From: Spirochaetaceae bacterium
GTDB lineage: Bacteria; Spirochaetota; Spirochaetia; Treponematales; Breznakiellaceae
Direction: 5' to 3'
Assembly: GCA_031257135.1 (NCBI GenBank)
Contig: JAIRPH010000172.1
Location: forward strand, 1 to 9,614
Length of the DNA stretch: 9,614 nucleotides
This document shows positions 1 to 6,175 of the stretch, one piece after another; positions within the stretch are counted from its first letter, which is position 1; the number at the start of each line of letters is the position of its first letter. The notes beneath the pieces were generated by a model. That model was not told where the DNA came from, ran no database searches, and was given only the letters and a program-made list of their open reading frames with translations. A program made the position numbers and the translations under genes.

Positions 1-1005
1 ATAATCCATAATCGCCCGGTTAAGATCGCCCATATCAAAATAGGCGTTTCCACGATTGTTGAGGGTAATGCTGTCATTCGGCGTTTTGGCTCGCAAGGCT
101 TCGGTATAGTCCGCAGTAGCTCTGGCATAGTCCCCTTTGAGGTGATAACTATATCCTCGGTTGAAAAAAGCAAGTCCATACCGTGGATTGAGACGTATCG
201 CCTCGGTAGCGTCCATAATCGCCCGGTCATACTCTCCTTTGAGGCGGTAGGCAAAGCCTCGATTGTTAAAGGCCTCCGCCTGCGCCGGATTAAGCCGGAT
301 AACTTCGGAAAAATCCGCAACCGCCCGGTTATAATCCGCTTTTTGGATATACCCTAAGCCCCGATTATGCCAAAATTCGGCTTTTCCGGGATTAAGCCGG
401 ATCGCCTCAGCGTACTCGGCGATAGCCGAGTCATAGTCGCCTGCGTAAAATGCCGCGTTTCCTCGGCTGAAGGCTCCGTCCGCCTGCGCCGCGGTCCAAG
501 CTCCATTGAGCCGCGCCGCTTCATGGTAATCCGCTGAAGCCCGGTCGTAGTCTCCTTTTCGGTAATAGGCGACTCCCCGATTGTAGAGAAACTCCGCCTG
601 CGCCGGATTAAGCCGCAGAGCTTCGGTAAATTCCCGAACCGCCCAGTCATATTCCCCTTTTTGAAGATAGGCTAAACCTCTGCCGTTAAAGGCAAGAGCG
701 AATCTTGGGTTATGCTGTAACGCTCCGGCGAATTCCGCAAGAGCTTGGGTATAATCTCCGGCTTCAAAACAGCGGACTCCTCGATTATAGAAAGTTTCCG
801 CGGCTATCGTATTGAGCCGCGCCGCTTCAGTGAAGTCCGCGCGGGCAAGCTCATAGTCGCCAAGCATATAATACGCATTACCCCGATAGGTAAGCGCGGA
901 AACATATCCGGGGTTGAGCCGCAGGGCTTGAGAGAATTCCTGAATCGACTGACGATAGTCGCCCTGATTAAAACAAGTTGTCCCGCGGTTGAAAAAAAAC
1001 GCCGG
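1..1005 (-). repeat. Tandem TPR-coding repeat of about 102 bp, ten units
   Basis: The coding DNA repeats at 102-bp periodicity (114 and 108 bp for units 5 and 9). Some exact matches are longer than codon constraint needs. A 24-base match occurs at 274-297 and 592-615, three units apart. A 19-base match occurs at 505-523 and 811-829, also three units apart. A 16-base match occurs at 5-20 and 211-226. At protein level units 2-3-4 resemble units 5-6-7 in order, which suggests block duplication. Confidence 0.85.
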
Positions 1006-1098
1006 TCCGGCGGATTCAGCCCCATACCACGGTCCAGTCTGAGCATCCGCCATACCCGCCGGTATGAGGCACAGCAGGATTATCACCCATATAAGCAT
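1..1098 (-). CDS. Secreted tetratricopeptide-repeat (TPR) protein, 3' end beyond the window
   Basis: An open frame of 366 codons runs from an ATG at 1098 off the left edge with no stop, so the C-terminus is missing. Residues 1-19 form a signal peptide: a hydrophobic stretch (MLIWVIILLCLIPAG) ending in an A-D-A type signal peptidase I site. It has no lysine or arginine at its start, which is atypical. From about residue 32 the protein is a continuous array of nine complete TPR units and a partial tenth, each carrying the pattern NRG-x-AY...GDY..A...F.EA.RLNP. Units are 34 residues, except unit 5 (38) and unit 9 (36). TPR arrays are protein-binding scaffolds, so an exported one suggests a periplasmic or envelope assembly role, but no partner is visible. 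An in-frame TAA lies four codons upstream of the ATG, which fixes the start. No Shine-Dalgarno sequence precedes it. It lies downstream of ychF on the same strand with its own promoter-like sequence. Confidence 0.9.
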   Translation of the reverse strand, partial: MLIWVIILLCLIPAGMADAQTGPWYGAESAGPAFFFNRGTTCFNQGDYRQSIQEFSQALRLNPGYVSALTYRGNAYYMLGDYELARADFTEAARLNTIAAETFYNRGVRCFEAGDYTQALAEFAGALQHNPRFALAFNGRGLAYLQKGEYDWAVREFTEALRLNPAQAEFLYNRGVAYYRKGDYDRASADYHEAARLNGAWTAAQADGAFSRGNAAFYAGDYDSAIAEYAEAIRLNPGKAEFWHNRGLGYIQKADYNRAVADFSEVIRLNPAQAEAFNNRGFAYRLKGEYDRAIMDATEAIRLNPRYGLAFFNRGYSYHLKGDYARATADYTEALRAKTPNDSITLNNRGNAYFDMGDLNRAIMDY

Positions 1099-1104
1099 GG
1101 CTTT

Positions 1105-1133
1105 ATCTTACCATGTATCGGCATACAATGCAA
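1105..1133 (-). promoter_or_regulatory. Candidate promoter of the TPR gene, extended -10 next to the start codon
   Basis: On the minus strand TTGCAT (1133-1128, a weak -35) is followed after 17 bases by TAAGAT (1110-1105), which is preceded by TGG as in an extended -10. Only six bases separate the -10 from the ATG, so transcription would start at or within a base or two of the start codon. Matches to consensus are moderate (3/6 and 4/6). The same TGGTA-NN-NT arrangement and spacing precede ychF, which raises confidence. Confidence 0.45.
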
Positions 1134-1143
1134 CCATGTATCG
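1110..1143 (-). repeat. 11-bp direct repeat flanking a small palindrome, possible operator
   Basis: CGATACATGGT occurs twice on the minus strand, at 1120-1110 and 1143-1133, exactly 23 bases apart, or about two helical turns. Between the copies lies GCAT-ACA-ATGC (1121-1131), an inverted repeat with a 3-base centre. One copy overlaps the extended -10 and the other reaches the -35 of the TPR promoter, so a bound protein could compete with RNA polymerase. No regulator gene is adjacent. Confidence 0.45.
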
Positions 1144-1166
1144 CCGATTCCGCGGCGCGAGCCAGC

Positions 1167-1204
1167 CCGCAGGCAAGGGCTTAGGTTCAAGTCCTCGCCT
1201 GCGG
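1167..1204 (-). terminator. Strong hairpin after ychF, terminator-like but without a U-tract
   Basis: A 16-pair stem (8 pairs, one A-C mismatch, then 7 pairs including one G-U) closes a 6-base loop and starts 14 bases after the ychF stop codon. Neither strand has a T-run after the stem. It may end or protect the ychF transcript and insulate it from the TPR gene, but it is not a canonical intrinsic terminator. Confidence 0.45.
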
Positions 1205-1217
1205 CGCGTTAATAACC

Positions 1218-2327
1218 TCAAACGTTGAATTTGAAAAACATGACGTCTCCGTCTCGGACGAGGTATTCTTTGCCTTCAATGCGGTATTTGCCGGCTTCCT
1301 TGATTTTAGCTTCACTGCCGTAGCGAAGCAGGTCTTCGTAGGAATAGACTTCCGCCTTGATGAACCCCTGCTCGAAATCCGTATGGATTACGCCGGCGGC
1401 TTTCGGCGCGGTATCGCCGGCGTGAATTGTCCATGCCCGACATTCATCCGCGCCGGCAGTGAAAAACGTCGAAAGCCCCAGCAGACGATATGCCGCTTGC
1501 GTGAGCGCCGTCAGTCCCGAAGCGGGAATCCCTAAGTCATCGAGAAATGCCTGTTTCTCCGCGGGGTCTTCGATGCCTCCTAATTCCGCCTCGAATTTGC
1601 CGCAGATACACACCGCTTCGGAACCTTCCGCGGCGGCTCGGCGTTTCACCGCCTTGACGTGAGCGTTTTCCTGCCGAATCCCCGTTTCATCTACGTTGCA
1701 GACGTAAAGCTGAGGCTTCATCGTGATGAAATGGCAGTCCCATACCGCCGCCTTTTCGTCGAGGTTTAGATCGGCTTGCCGCGCGGCTTTTCCTTGTTCC
1801 AGCACAGGGGCTATCTTGTCCAGCGCGGAAAGCACGGTTTCCGCGAGTTTCTGTTCAGGCTTTGCCTGTACTTTGCGGGAACGTTCCGCCCGTTCCCGGC
1901 GTTTAGCAAGGGTTTCCAAATCCGCAAGCGCCAGTTCGACCGCGATAATGTCCATATCCGCTGTAGGATCGATTTTATTGGCGACATGAATTATATCGGG
2001 ATTATCGAAACAGCGCACGACCTGCGCGATAACTCCAACTTCCCGAATATGAGCGAGAAACTGATTGCCCAGTCCTTCTCCTTTGGATGCGCCTTTAACC
2101 AGACCGGCAATATCCACAAACTCTACGATTGCCGGAAGGACCCGCTGGGGCTTGAACAGCTCCGCCAGCTTGGTAAGCCGAGGGTCGTATAACGCCGCCT
2201 TCCCCACATTAGGGTTAATGGTACAAAAAGGATAATTCGCCGTTTCCGCGGGCGCGGAACTGAGCGCCGAAAAAATAGTTGACTTCCCTACATTGGGGAG
2301 TCCTACGATACCGCAGTTAAGAGCCAT
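1218..2327 (-). CDS. ychF: Redox-regulated/ribosome-associated GTPase-ATPase YchF (Obg family, OLA1-like)
   Basis: The 369-residue product matches YchF along its whole length (E. coli form about 363). The N-terminal G domain has the P-loop GLPNVGKST at 9-17 and the G3 region DIAGLVKGASKGEGLGNQF at 72-90. The family-specific G4 NVDE (211-214) replaces the usual NKxD. This is the known reason YchF prefers ATP over GTP. A helical insertion (about 130-200) follows, and a C-terminal TGS domain starts near RAWTIHAGDTAPKAAG (297-312), with HTDFEQGFIKAE and the terminal DGDVMFFKFNV. YchF is a near-universal cytoplasmic NTPase that binds ribosomes and is linked to translation and stress responses. The start is fixed by alignment, since homologues also begin about five residues before GIVGLPN. 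AAGGA sits only one base before the ATG, too close for a normal ribosome binding site. An NKID at 117-120 lies in the HV..xxDP region and is not the G4 motif. Confidence 0.98.
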   Translation of the reverse strand: MALNCGIVGLPNVGKSTIFSALSSAPAETANYPFCTINPNVGKAALYDPRLTKLAELFKPQRVLPAIVEFVDIAGLVKGASKGEGLGNQFLAHIREVGVIAQVVRCFDNPDIIHVANKIDPTADMDIIAVELALADLETLAKRRERAERSRKVQAKPEQKLAETVLSALDKIAPVLEQGKAARQADLNLDEKAAVWDCHFITMKPQLYVCNVDETGIRQENAHVKAVKRRAAAEGSEAVCICGKFEAELGGIEDPAEKQAFLDDLGIPASGLTALTQAAYRLLGLSTFFTAGADECRAWTIHAGDTAPKAAGVIHTDFEQGFIKAEVYSYEDLLRYGSEAKIKEAGKYRIEGKEYLVRDGDVMFFKFNV

Positions 2328-2333
2328 ATCCTT

Positions 2334-2342
2334 AGTATACCA
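2334..2342 (-). promoter_or_regulatory. Extended -10 promoter of ychF, six bases before the ATG
   Basis: The minus strand reads TGG-TATACT and then six bases (AAGGAT) before the ATG at 2327. TATACT matches the -10 consensus at five of six positions and carries the TGn extension, so a -35 would be dispensable. None is convincing upstream. The predicted transcription start falls on or next to the start codon, which suggests a leaderless ychF mRNA. Confidence 0.55.
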
Positions 2343-2371
2343 CAGAGAGAAAAGAATGGGCAGACTCCATA

Positions 2372-2399
2372 TTGACGCGCTTGTGCAGGATCGTATAGT
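2372..2399 (+). promoter_or_regulatory. Sigma-70-type promoter for the DUF3786-EamA pair
   Basis: TTGACG (2372-2377, five of six matches) and TATAGT (2394-2399, five of six) are separated by 16 bases. The predicted start is near 2406, which leaves an untranslated leader of about 130 bases before the ATG at 2538. It fires away from the ychF promoter, making this a divergent control region. The T-A-rich run TATAGTATATTCTATAG offers overlapping alternative -10 registers. Confidence 0.6.
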
Positions 2400-2405
2400 A
2401 TATTC

Positions 2406-2537
2406 TATAGTTTCCGGTAAGCGTCCATGCTGTTTCGGCGCAGGAGTAAGACTCTACCGGCTTTATCGGCTCAAAAACGGCGGGATCCGCTGTTCACCGT
2501 AAAAGAGAACCTTCCGAGCGTAGAGGAAAAGAGAAGT
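2406..2537 (+). other. Long leader of the DUF3786 gene with a hairpin
   Basis: The stretch between the predicted transcription start and the chosen ATG holds an 8-pair hairpin with one G-U pair (2476-2483 with 2487-2494, loop GAT) about 43 bases before the start codon. No known riboswitch consensus was recognised. The frame is open upstream to an ATG at 2427, but the extra 37 residues are arginine- and lysine-rich and unlike the conserved family start, so the stretch is read as untranslated. Confidence 0.35.
2522..2527 (+). promoter_or_regulatory. Ribosome binding site that decides the DUF3786 start
   Basis: AGAGGA lies 10 bases before the ATG at 2538. The in-frame ATG at 2427 has no comparable purine-rich site. 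This, with the position of the conserved domain, favours 2538. Confidence 0.6.
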
Positions 2538-3164
2538 ATGAAAAAAGGATACGAACTAACCTATAATTGGGTAATGGACTTACTGCAATCCTGCGATTTC
2601 AAGGAAAGCGCAAAGCGGCTCAATCTAAGGCTGTCAGGGGATGCGGTTATGATTGCTTTTCTTGGACGGACCTATGCCGTTTCCAAAGAAGCGATACGGC
2701 TCGCTGAAGAAAAGATACTCTGGCTTTCCAAAAAAGAAGGGTACGAGTACCATGTAAAAAGCGTTTTAGGATATTATCTTTTATCCGAAGCCGACGCGGA
2801 ACCGCAAAACGACTTCTGTACACTAGCGCATTTTTCTCACGGCATATTTGAGAACCGTGAATTGTCGGGGGATCGGCTTACGAGCGTTTTCGGCGCCGAT
2901 TACAACAAATTCCGCAAAGCCGCGGAAAAACTTTCCATGCGCTTTGAGGGAGAAAAATCAAGCGGGCAATACGTTTGGAGTTATCTTCTGCTTCCTAAGA
3001 TTCCCATAAAGATCGTATATTACGAAGGAGACGAAGACTATCCGGCAAAAGTGCAAGTCTTATATGATAAAACAGCGATTCTATTTTTCAAGTTTGAACC
3101 CTTAGCCGTTTTACACGGTTCTTTCATTGAAGGATTTGCGGCTGTCGGCGAAACTGAACAATAA
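2538..3164 (+). CDS. DUF3786 domain-containing protein of unknown function
   Basis: The product is 208 residues, cytoplasmic in character, with no signal peptide or membrane segment. It resembles the DUF3786 family. The N-terminal half has AIRLAEEKILWLS and VLGYYLLSEADAE (77-89). The second half has FGADYNKFRKAAEKLSMRF (118-136), the family-like proline segment LLPKIPIKIVYYEGDEDYPA (151-170) and LYDKTAILFF (175-184). The acidic GDEDYP matches the GDeEFPA motif remembered for this family. DUF3786 proteins occur mainly in anaerobic bacteria and archaea and have no established activity. Cysteines are few (C19 and C94), so there is no obvious metal-cluster motif. It is the first gene of a pair, with the EamA-type membrane protein 15 bases downstream. 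Domain assignment is from motif memory and is moderately sure. Function is not assigned. Confidence 0.8.
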   Translation: MKKGYELTYNWVMDLLQSCDFKESAKRLNLRLSGDAVMIAFLGRTYAVSKEAIRLAEEKILWLSKKEGYEYHVKSVLGYYLLSEADAEPQNDFCTLAHFSHGIFENRELSGDRLTSVFGADYNKFRKAAEKLSMRFEGEKSSGQYVWSYLLLPKIPIKIVYYEGDEDYPAKVQVLYDKTAILFFKFEPLAVLHGSFIEGFAAVGETEQ

Positions 3165-3179
3165 TTAAAGGAGTCTAGT

Positions 3180-3593
3180 ATGTGGATCGCTTTTGCGTTG
3201 CTGTCCGCATTTTTTGCGGCGGCGACCTCGATCTTGGCTAAGATTGGCATTGAAAACATCAATTCAACCTTAGCCGTTGCGATAAGAACTATCGTCGTGT
3301 TAGGTATGTCTTGGGCTCTTGTTTTTATAACCGGAAAGCATAGCGATATTGCCCATATTACCAGTAAAAGCATCCTGTTTCTGACATTGTCGGGAATAAC
3401 GACCGGCTTATCGTGGCTTTGTTATTATCGGGCGTTGCAAATCGGCGAAGCGTCGAAAGTTATCCCAATAGATAAGCTCAGTTTGGTAATTGGAATGGCG
3501 TTAGCGTTTATCGTATTGAAAGAAACGGTAACCATAAAGACCATCATCGGCGGCGCGCTAATTACCATTGGCACATTCGTTCTTATCTTTTAG
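3180..3593 (+). CDS. Half-size EamA-family (DMT superfamily) membrane transporter
   Basis: The 137-residue protein is one EamA unit, whereas most family members are about 280-300 residues with two. About five membrane segments are visible (roughly 2-20, 30-51, 63-84, 92-113 and 119-137). Typical EamA sequence is present: GLSWLCYYRALQIGEASKV (76-93), then a hydrophobic helix with LKETVT and a final GGALITIGTFVLI. It resembles the COG2510-type single-domain proteins of about 140 residues, so it is probably complete and not broken. By analogy with other short DMT exporters it would need to dimerise. The substrate is unknown. The start is supported by AAAGGAG with a six-base gap to the ATG. It follows the DUF3786 gene by 15 bases and is probably co-transcribed. 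Its stop codon forms part of the -10 of the next operon's promoter. Confidence 0.85.
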   Translation: MWIAFALLSAFFAAATSILAKIGIENINSTLAVAIRTIVVLGMSWALVFITGKHSDIAHITSKSILFLTLSGITTGLSWLCYYRALQIGEASKVIPIDKLSLVIGMALAFIVLKETVTIKTIIGGALITIGTFVLIF

Positions 3594-3596
3594 AAT
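3568..3596 (+). promoter_or_regulatory. Promoter of the partner-switching operon, overlapping the EamA stop
   Basis: TTGGCA (3568-3573, five of six) and TAGAAT (3591-3596, five of six) lie exactly 17 bases apart. The first three bases of the -10 are the TAG stop of the EamA gene. The predicted start near 3603 gives a leader of about 35 bases before the ATG at 3639. It allows the phosphatase operon to be expressed independently of the upstream pair, using a housekeeping-type sigma factor. Confidence 0.65.
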
Positions 3597-3638
3597 TTTT
3601 ACCGCGATACATAAAACCGGCGGCTGATTGACGACCAA

Positions 3639-5831
3639 ATGAATAAACAAATCAAGCGGAAAGTTTTGACCGTAATACTATCTACATCGCTGGGGGCGAT
3701 GCTCTTATCAAGCATCACTTGGGTAGGAAGCATCTTTGCGTTTCGGAATACAATCGAGCAGATGAATGAAACGTTCTGGGAAACCGCGGTAAGCAAAAGC
3801 CATACCGCCTTAGTCGGACAGGTACAAGAACATCTTGCCACGCTTGCTCAGGCGAAAGCGAAACTTACGGATGAACGGCTTTCAGCTATGAAAATCCAGA
3901 CCGAAACTATCGCCGATGTAGCCGGACAGATGTATACCTATAGAACCCAGTATCGTCCGCAGAATATCGAGCGGTTGCGGCTGAATCCTAACCAGACAGC
4001 TATACTGCCTCTAAAAGACGATGTCTATCTGCCGTTTTTTGGAAATATGCAGAACAAATTCATCGCGCCTCATGTAAGAACTGCGCCGGGAGTTCAGCCG
4101 GAAGATATATGGAATGAAGTTTCTCTTGCCGCGAATATTGCGGATAGTTTAAATCGAGTCGCCAGTATAGACGGCATCGCGGCAAGTTATATCGGCGGCG
4201 CTTCCGGTTATTTCATTGCGGTAGACAAACACAACGGCGGTTTTCATGACGCGGATTCCAGCGCGCTTGAATTTGATATTATCAATCAGGATTGGTATAA
4301 GTCCGCGCTGGAAAAAGACGCGCTGGTCTGGAATGTTATTCCTGATGAGGATACCAAAAATATCCGCATCTTCTGCACCATGCCGTTTTACGATCAATCG
4401 AGTAAAGAGCGGATATTCAAAGGCGTAGCCGGATGCGGAAGCGTTTTACGGGAAAACTTCGATTATATTCTCGATTCTACCCGAATCGGCAAAGCCGGCT
4501 ATACCTTTCTGCTGAATGAGAAAGGACAGGTTATTTTATCTCCCTATCACCTCAGTATTAATTTCGACGATGAGGGAAATATAGTGTGGGATGATTATCT
4601 GCACAGCGGCGATCCGGAAGTGCGGAATCTTGCGGAGCGTATGACGGCGGGAGAACGTTTCGTCATGGATAACGTCATATTGAATGGAAATCCGGTTTAT
4701 GTAGCCTGTCATCCGCTTTCGATGATTAATTGGAGCGTCGGAGTGGTTACGCCGGTTGATGAAGTCATCGCTCCGTCGCGGCAGATTCAGAAAGAAATAG
4801 TATCGCTCATCGGCGTTAGAATGAAAGATATGAATACTCATATCTTGAGAGTGTTCCTTTTTGTCATAATAGATATTATCGGCGCAATTAGTATTACTAT
4901 TTTCATGGCTAAAAAACTATCGGATAGTCTTACTGAGCCGATTATCACCTTGAGCAAAGACGCGACTACTATCTGCGAGGGTAACTTACATCATCGGATT
5001 GACATTAAAACCGGCGACGAACTTGAAGCTCTGTCAGATACGTTTAACCAAATGATTGAAAATATAACGTATATTTCCAGCGAAAAAGAACGGATTGGAA
5101 CGCAGTTACGCATTGCTACTAAGATTCAGGCGAGTATGTTGCCCTGTACGTTTCCGCCTTTTCCGGAGCGGAAAGAATTCGATATTTACGCTGAAATGCA
5201 CACCGCTAAAGAGGTTGGCGGCGACTTCTACGACTTCTTTTTTATTACCGAAGATCATTTGGCGGTAGTGATCGCCGACGTATCCGGCAAAGGCGTTCCT
5301 GCGGCGTTGTTTATGGTTATTGCGAAAACGCTGATCAAAGATCACGCGCTGATGGGCAAGAGTCTAGACGCGGTATTTTATACGGTGAACAATCATCTGT
5401 GCGAAAACAACAGAATGGGTATGTTTGTTACCGCGTTTATGGGCATACTGGAGATACCTACCGGAAAGTTCAAATACGTCAATGCAGGACATAATCCGCC
5501 GCTGGTCAGACGGGGCGGCGAGTTTACGTGGCTGGAAACCAAGCCGGGATTGGTATTGGCGGCGTTAGAAAACATCCGTTTTCAGGTTATGGAGACGACG
5601 CTTGCGGAAAGGGATATGGTATTTCTCTATACTGACGGCGTAACCGAAGCTATGAATCAAGCGGGAGAACTGTTTTCCAATCAGCGTCTGCTTGAAACGC
5701 TGAACCGGAATATTTCAGCTAGTAATAGCGTCAACGAGTATATCGGAACGATGCTTCAGGCTATTCGAGCGTTTGCAGACGGCGCGGAACAGGTAGATGA
5801 TATTACTATGCTTGTTTTAGAACGTAAATAG
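3639..5831 (+). CDS. Membrane sensor serine phosphatase: Cache-HAMP-SpoIIE (RsbU-like, PP2C type)
   Basis: The 730-residue protein has a membrane anchor at about 9-34, an extracytoplasmic double-Cache-like sensor at about 36-400 and a second membrane helix at about 402-423. A HAMP domain (424-478, with EPIITLSKDATTICEGNL) and a SpoIIE/PP2C domain (about 485-730) follow. The linker RIATKIQASMLP (491-502) is typical of RsbU-like proteins. Metal-binding and core motifs are intact: GGDFYD (527-532, D529), DVSGKGVPAA (547-556), NAGHNPP (615-621), YTDGVTEA (664-671) and DDIT (720-723). It should dephosphorylate the STAS protein encoded 16 bases downstream when its sensor is engaged. The sensor has QDWYKSAL (217-224), where amino-acid-binding Cache domains carry R-x-W-Y, so that ligand class is not supported. 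No clear Shine-Dalgarno sequence precedes the ATG. The basic start MNKQIKRK directly before the first helix supports this start codon. Confidence 0.95.
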   Translation: MNKQIKRKVLTVILSTSLGAMLLSSITWVGSIFAFRNTIEQMNETFWETAVSKSHTALVGQVQEHLATLAQAKAKLTDERLSAMKIQTETIADVAGQMYTYRTQYRPQNIERLRLNPNQTAILPLKDDVYLPFFGNMQNKFIAPHVRTAPGVQPEDIWNEVSLAANIADSLNRVASIDGIAASYIGGASGYFIAVDKHNGGFHDADSSALEFDIINQDWYKSALEKDALVWNVIPDEDTKNIRIFCTMPFYDQSSKERIFKGVAGCGSVLRENFDYILDSTRIGKAGYTFLLNEKGQVILSPYHLSINFDDEGNIVWDDYLHSGDPEVRNLAERMTAGERFVMDNVILNGNPVYVACHPLSMINWSVGVVTPVDEVIAPSRQIQKEIVSLIGVRMKDMNTHILRVFLFVIIDIIGAISITIFMAKKLSDSLTEPIITLSKDATTICEGNLHHRIDIKTGDELEALSDTFNQMIENITYISSEKERIGTQLRIATKIQASMLPCTFPPFPERKEFDIYAEMHTAKEVGGDFYDFFFITEDHLAVVIADVSGKGVPAALFMVIAKTLIKDHALMGKSLDAVFYTVNNHLCENNRMGMFVTAFMGILEIPTGKFKYVNAGHNPPLVRRGGEFTWLETKPGLVLAALENIRFQVMETTLAERDMVFLYTDGVTEAMNQAGELFSNQRLLETLNRNISASNSVNEYIGTMLQAIRAFADGAEQVDDITMLVLERK

Positions 5832-5847
5832 AGGTTAAGGAGGAAAT

Positions 5848-6147
5848 ATGGAAATTAAACAAATTCAAACCGGCGATACCATAGTTTTGAAAATAGCCGG
5901 AAAACTAACCGCCGTCGCGGAAGAAGCCTTCTGCGGGGTTATTGACGATGCGCTTACAAAGACCAATCGGCTTGTATTAGATTTTCAAGACGTCAGCTAT
6001 GTGGCTTCCGCGGGACTTCGGGTGCTGGTTTCTACCCGGAAGAAAATTACCGCGCTTCAAGGGTCTTTTGTTTTGCGTAACCTGAAAGACGATATTCTCG
6101 AAGTTTTTCGGATTACCGGTCTGGATACTATCCTTACTATCGAATAG
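5848..6147 (+). CDS. STAS-domain anti-sigma-factor antagonist (RsbV/SpoIIAA-like)
   Basis: The 99-residue protein is a single STAS domain of the usual size. It has the beta strand TIVLKIAGKL (11-20), VLDFQDVSYV (43-52) and the phosphorylation-site loop ASAGLRVL (53-60). By alignment to SpoIIAA/RsbV, Ser54 is the acceptor. It would be phosphorylated by the kinase encoded next and dephosphorylated by the SpoIIE phosphatase encoded just upstream. When unphosphorylated it binds the kinase and frees the kinase's target. The gene lies 16 bases after the phosphatase and has a near-perfect ribosome binding site (AAGGAGG, four bases before the ATG). This is the strongest in the operon and suggests that the switch protein is made in excess over the phosphatase. 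Confidence 0.95.
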   Translation: MEIKQIQTGDTIVLKIAGKLTAVAEEAFCGVIDDALTKTNRLVLDFQDVSYVASAGLRVLVSTRKKITALQGSFVLRNLKDDILEVFRITGLDTILTIE

Positions 6148-6175
6148 CGTTTGTATCGATAATTGGCGCGAGCGT

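Noticed and set aside
354..650. 98-codon minus-strand frame within the TPR gene
   Set aside because: It is in a different register from the continuous TPR frame that covers 1-1098 and has no family resemblance.
1184..1194. GGTTCAAGTCC, which looks like the T-arm of a tRNA
   Set aside because: No acceptor, D or anticodon stems fit around it, and these bases form the loop and one arm of the strong hairpin at 1167-1204.
745..1212. 155-codon plus-strand open frame
   Set aside because: It lies antisense to the TPR gene, is an artefact of GC-rich repeat DNA, and gives an arginine-rich, repeat-free product.
1968..1979. NKID in YchF as a canonical G4 GTP-specificity motif
   Set aside because: It lies in the HV..xxDP segment, too early in the domain. 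The true G4 position carries NVDE (211-214), as is normal for YchF.
2427..2537. 37-codon N-terminal extension of the DUF3786 protein
   Set aside because: It is basic, low in conserved features and lacks a ribosome site, whereas AGAGGA supports the ATG at 2538.
3180..3593. EamA gene as a frameshifted fragment of a two-domain transporter
   Set aside because: It has its own good ribosome site, five complete helices and a clean stop followed by a promoter. Single-domain members of this length are known.
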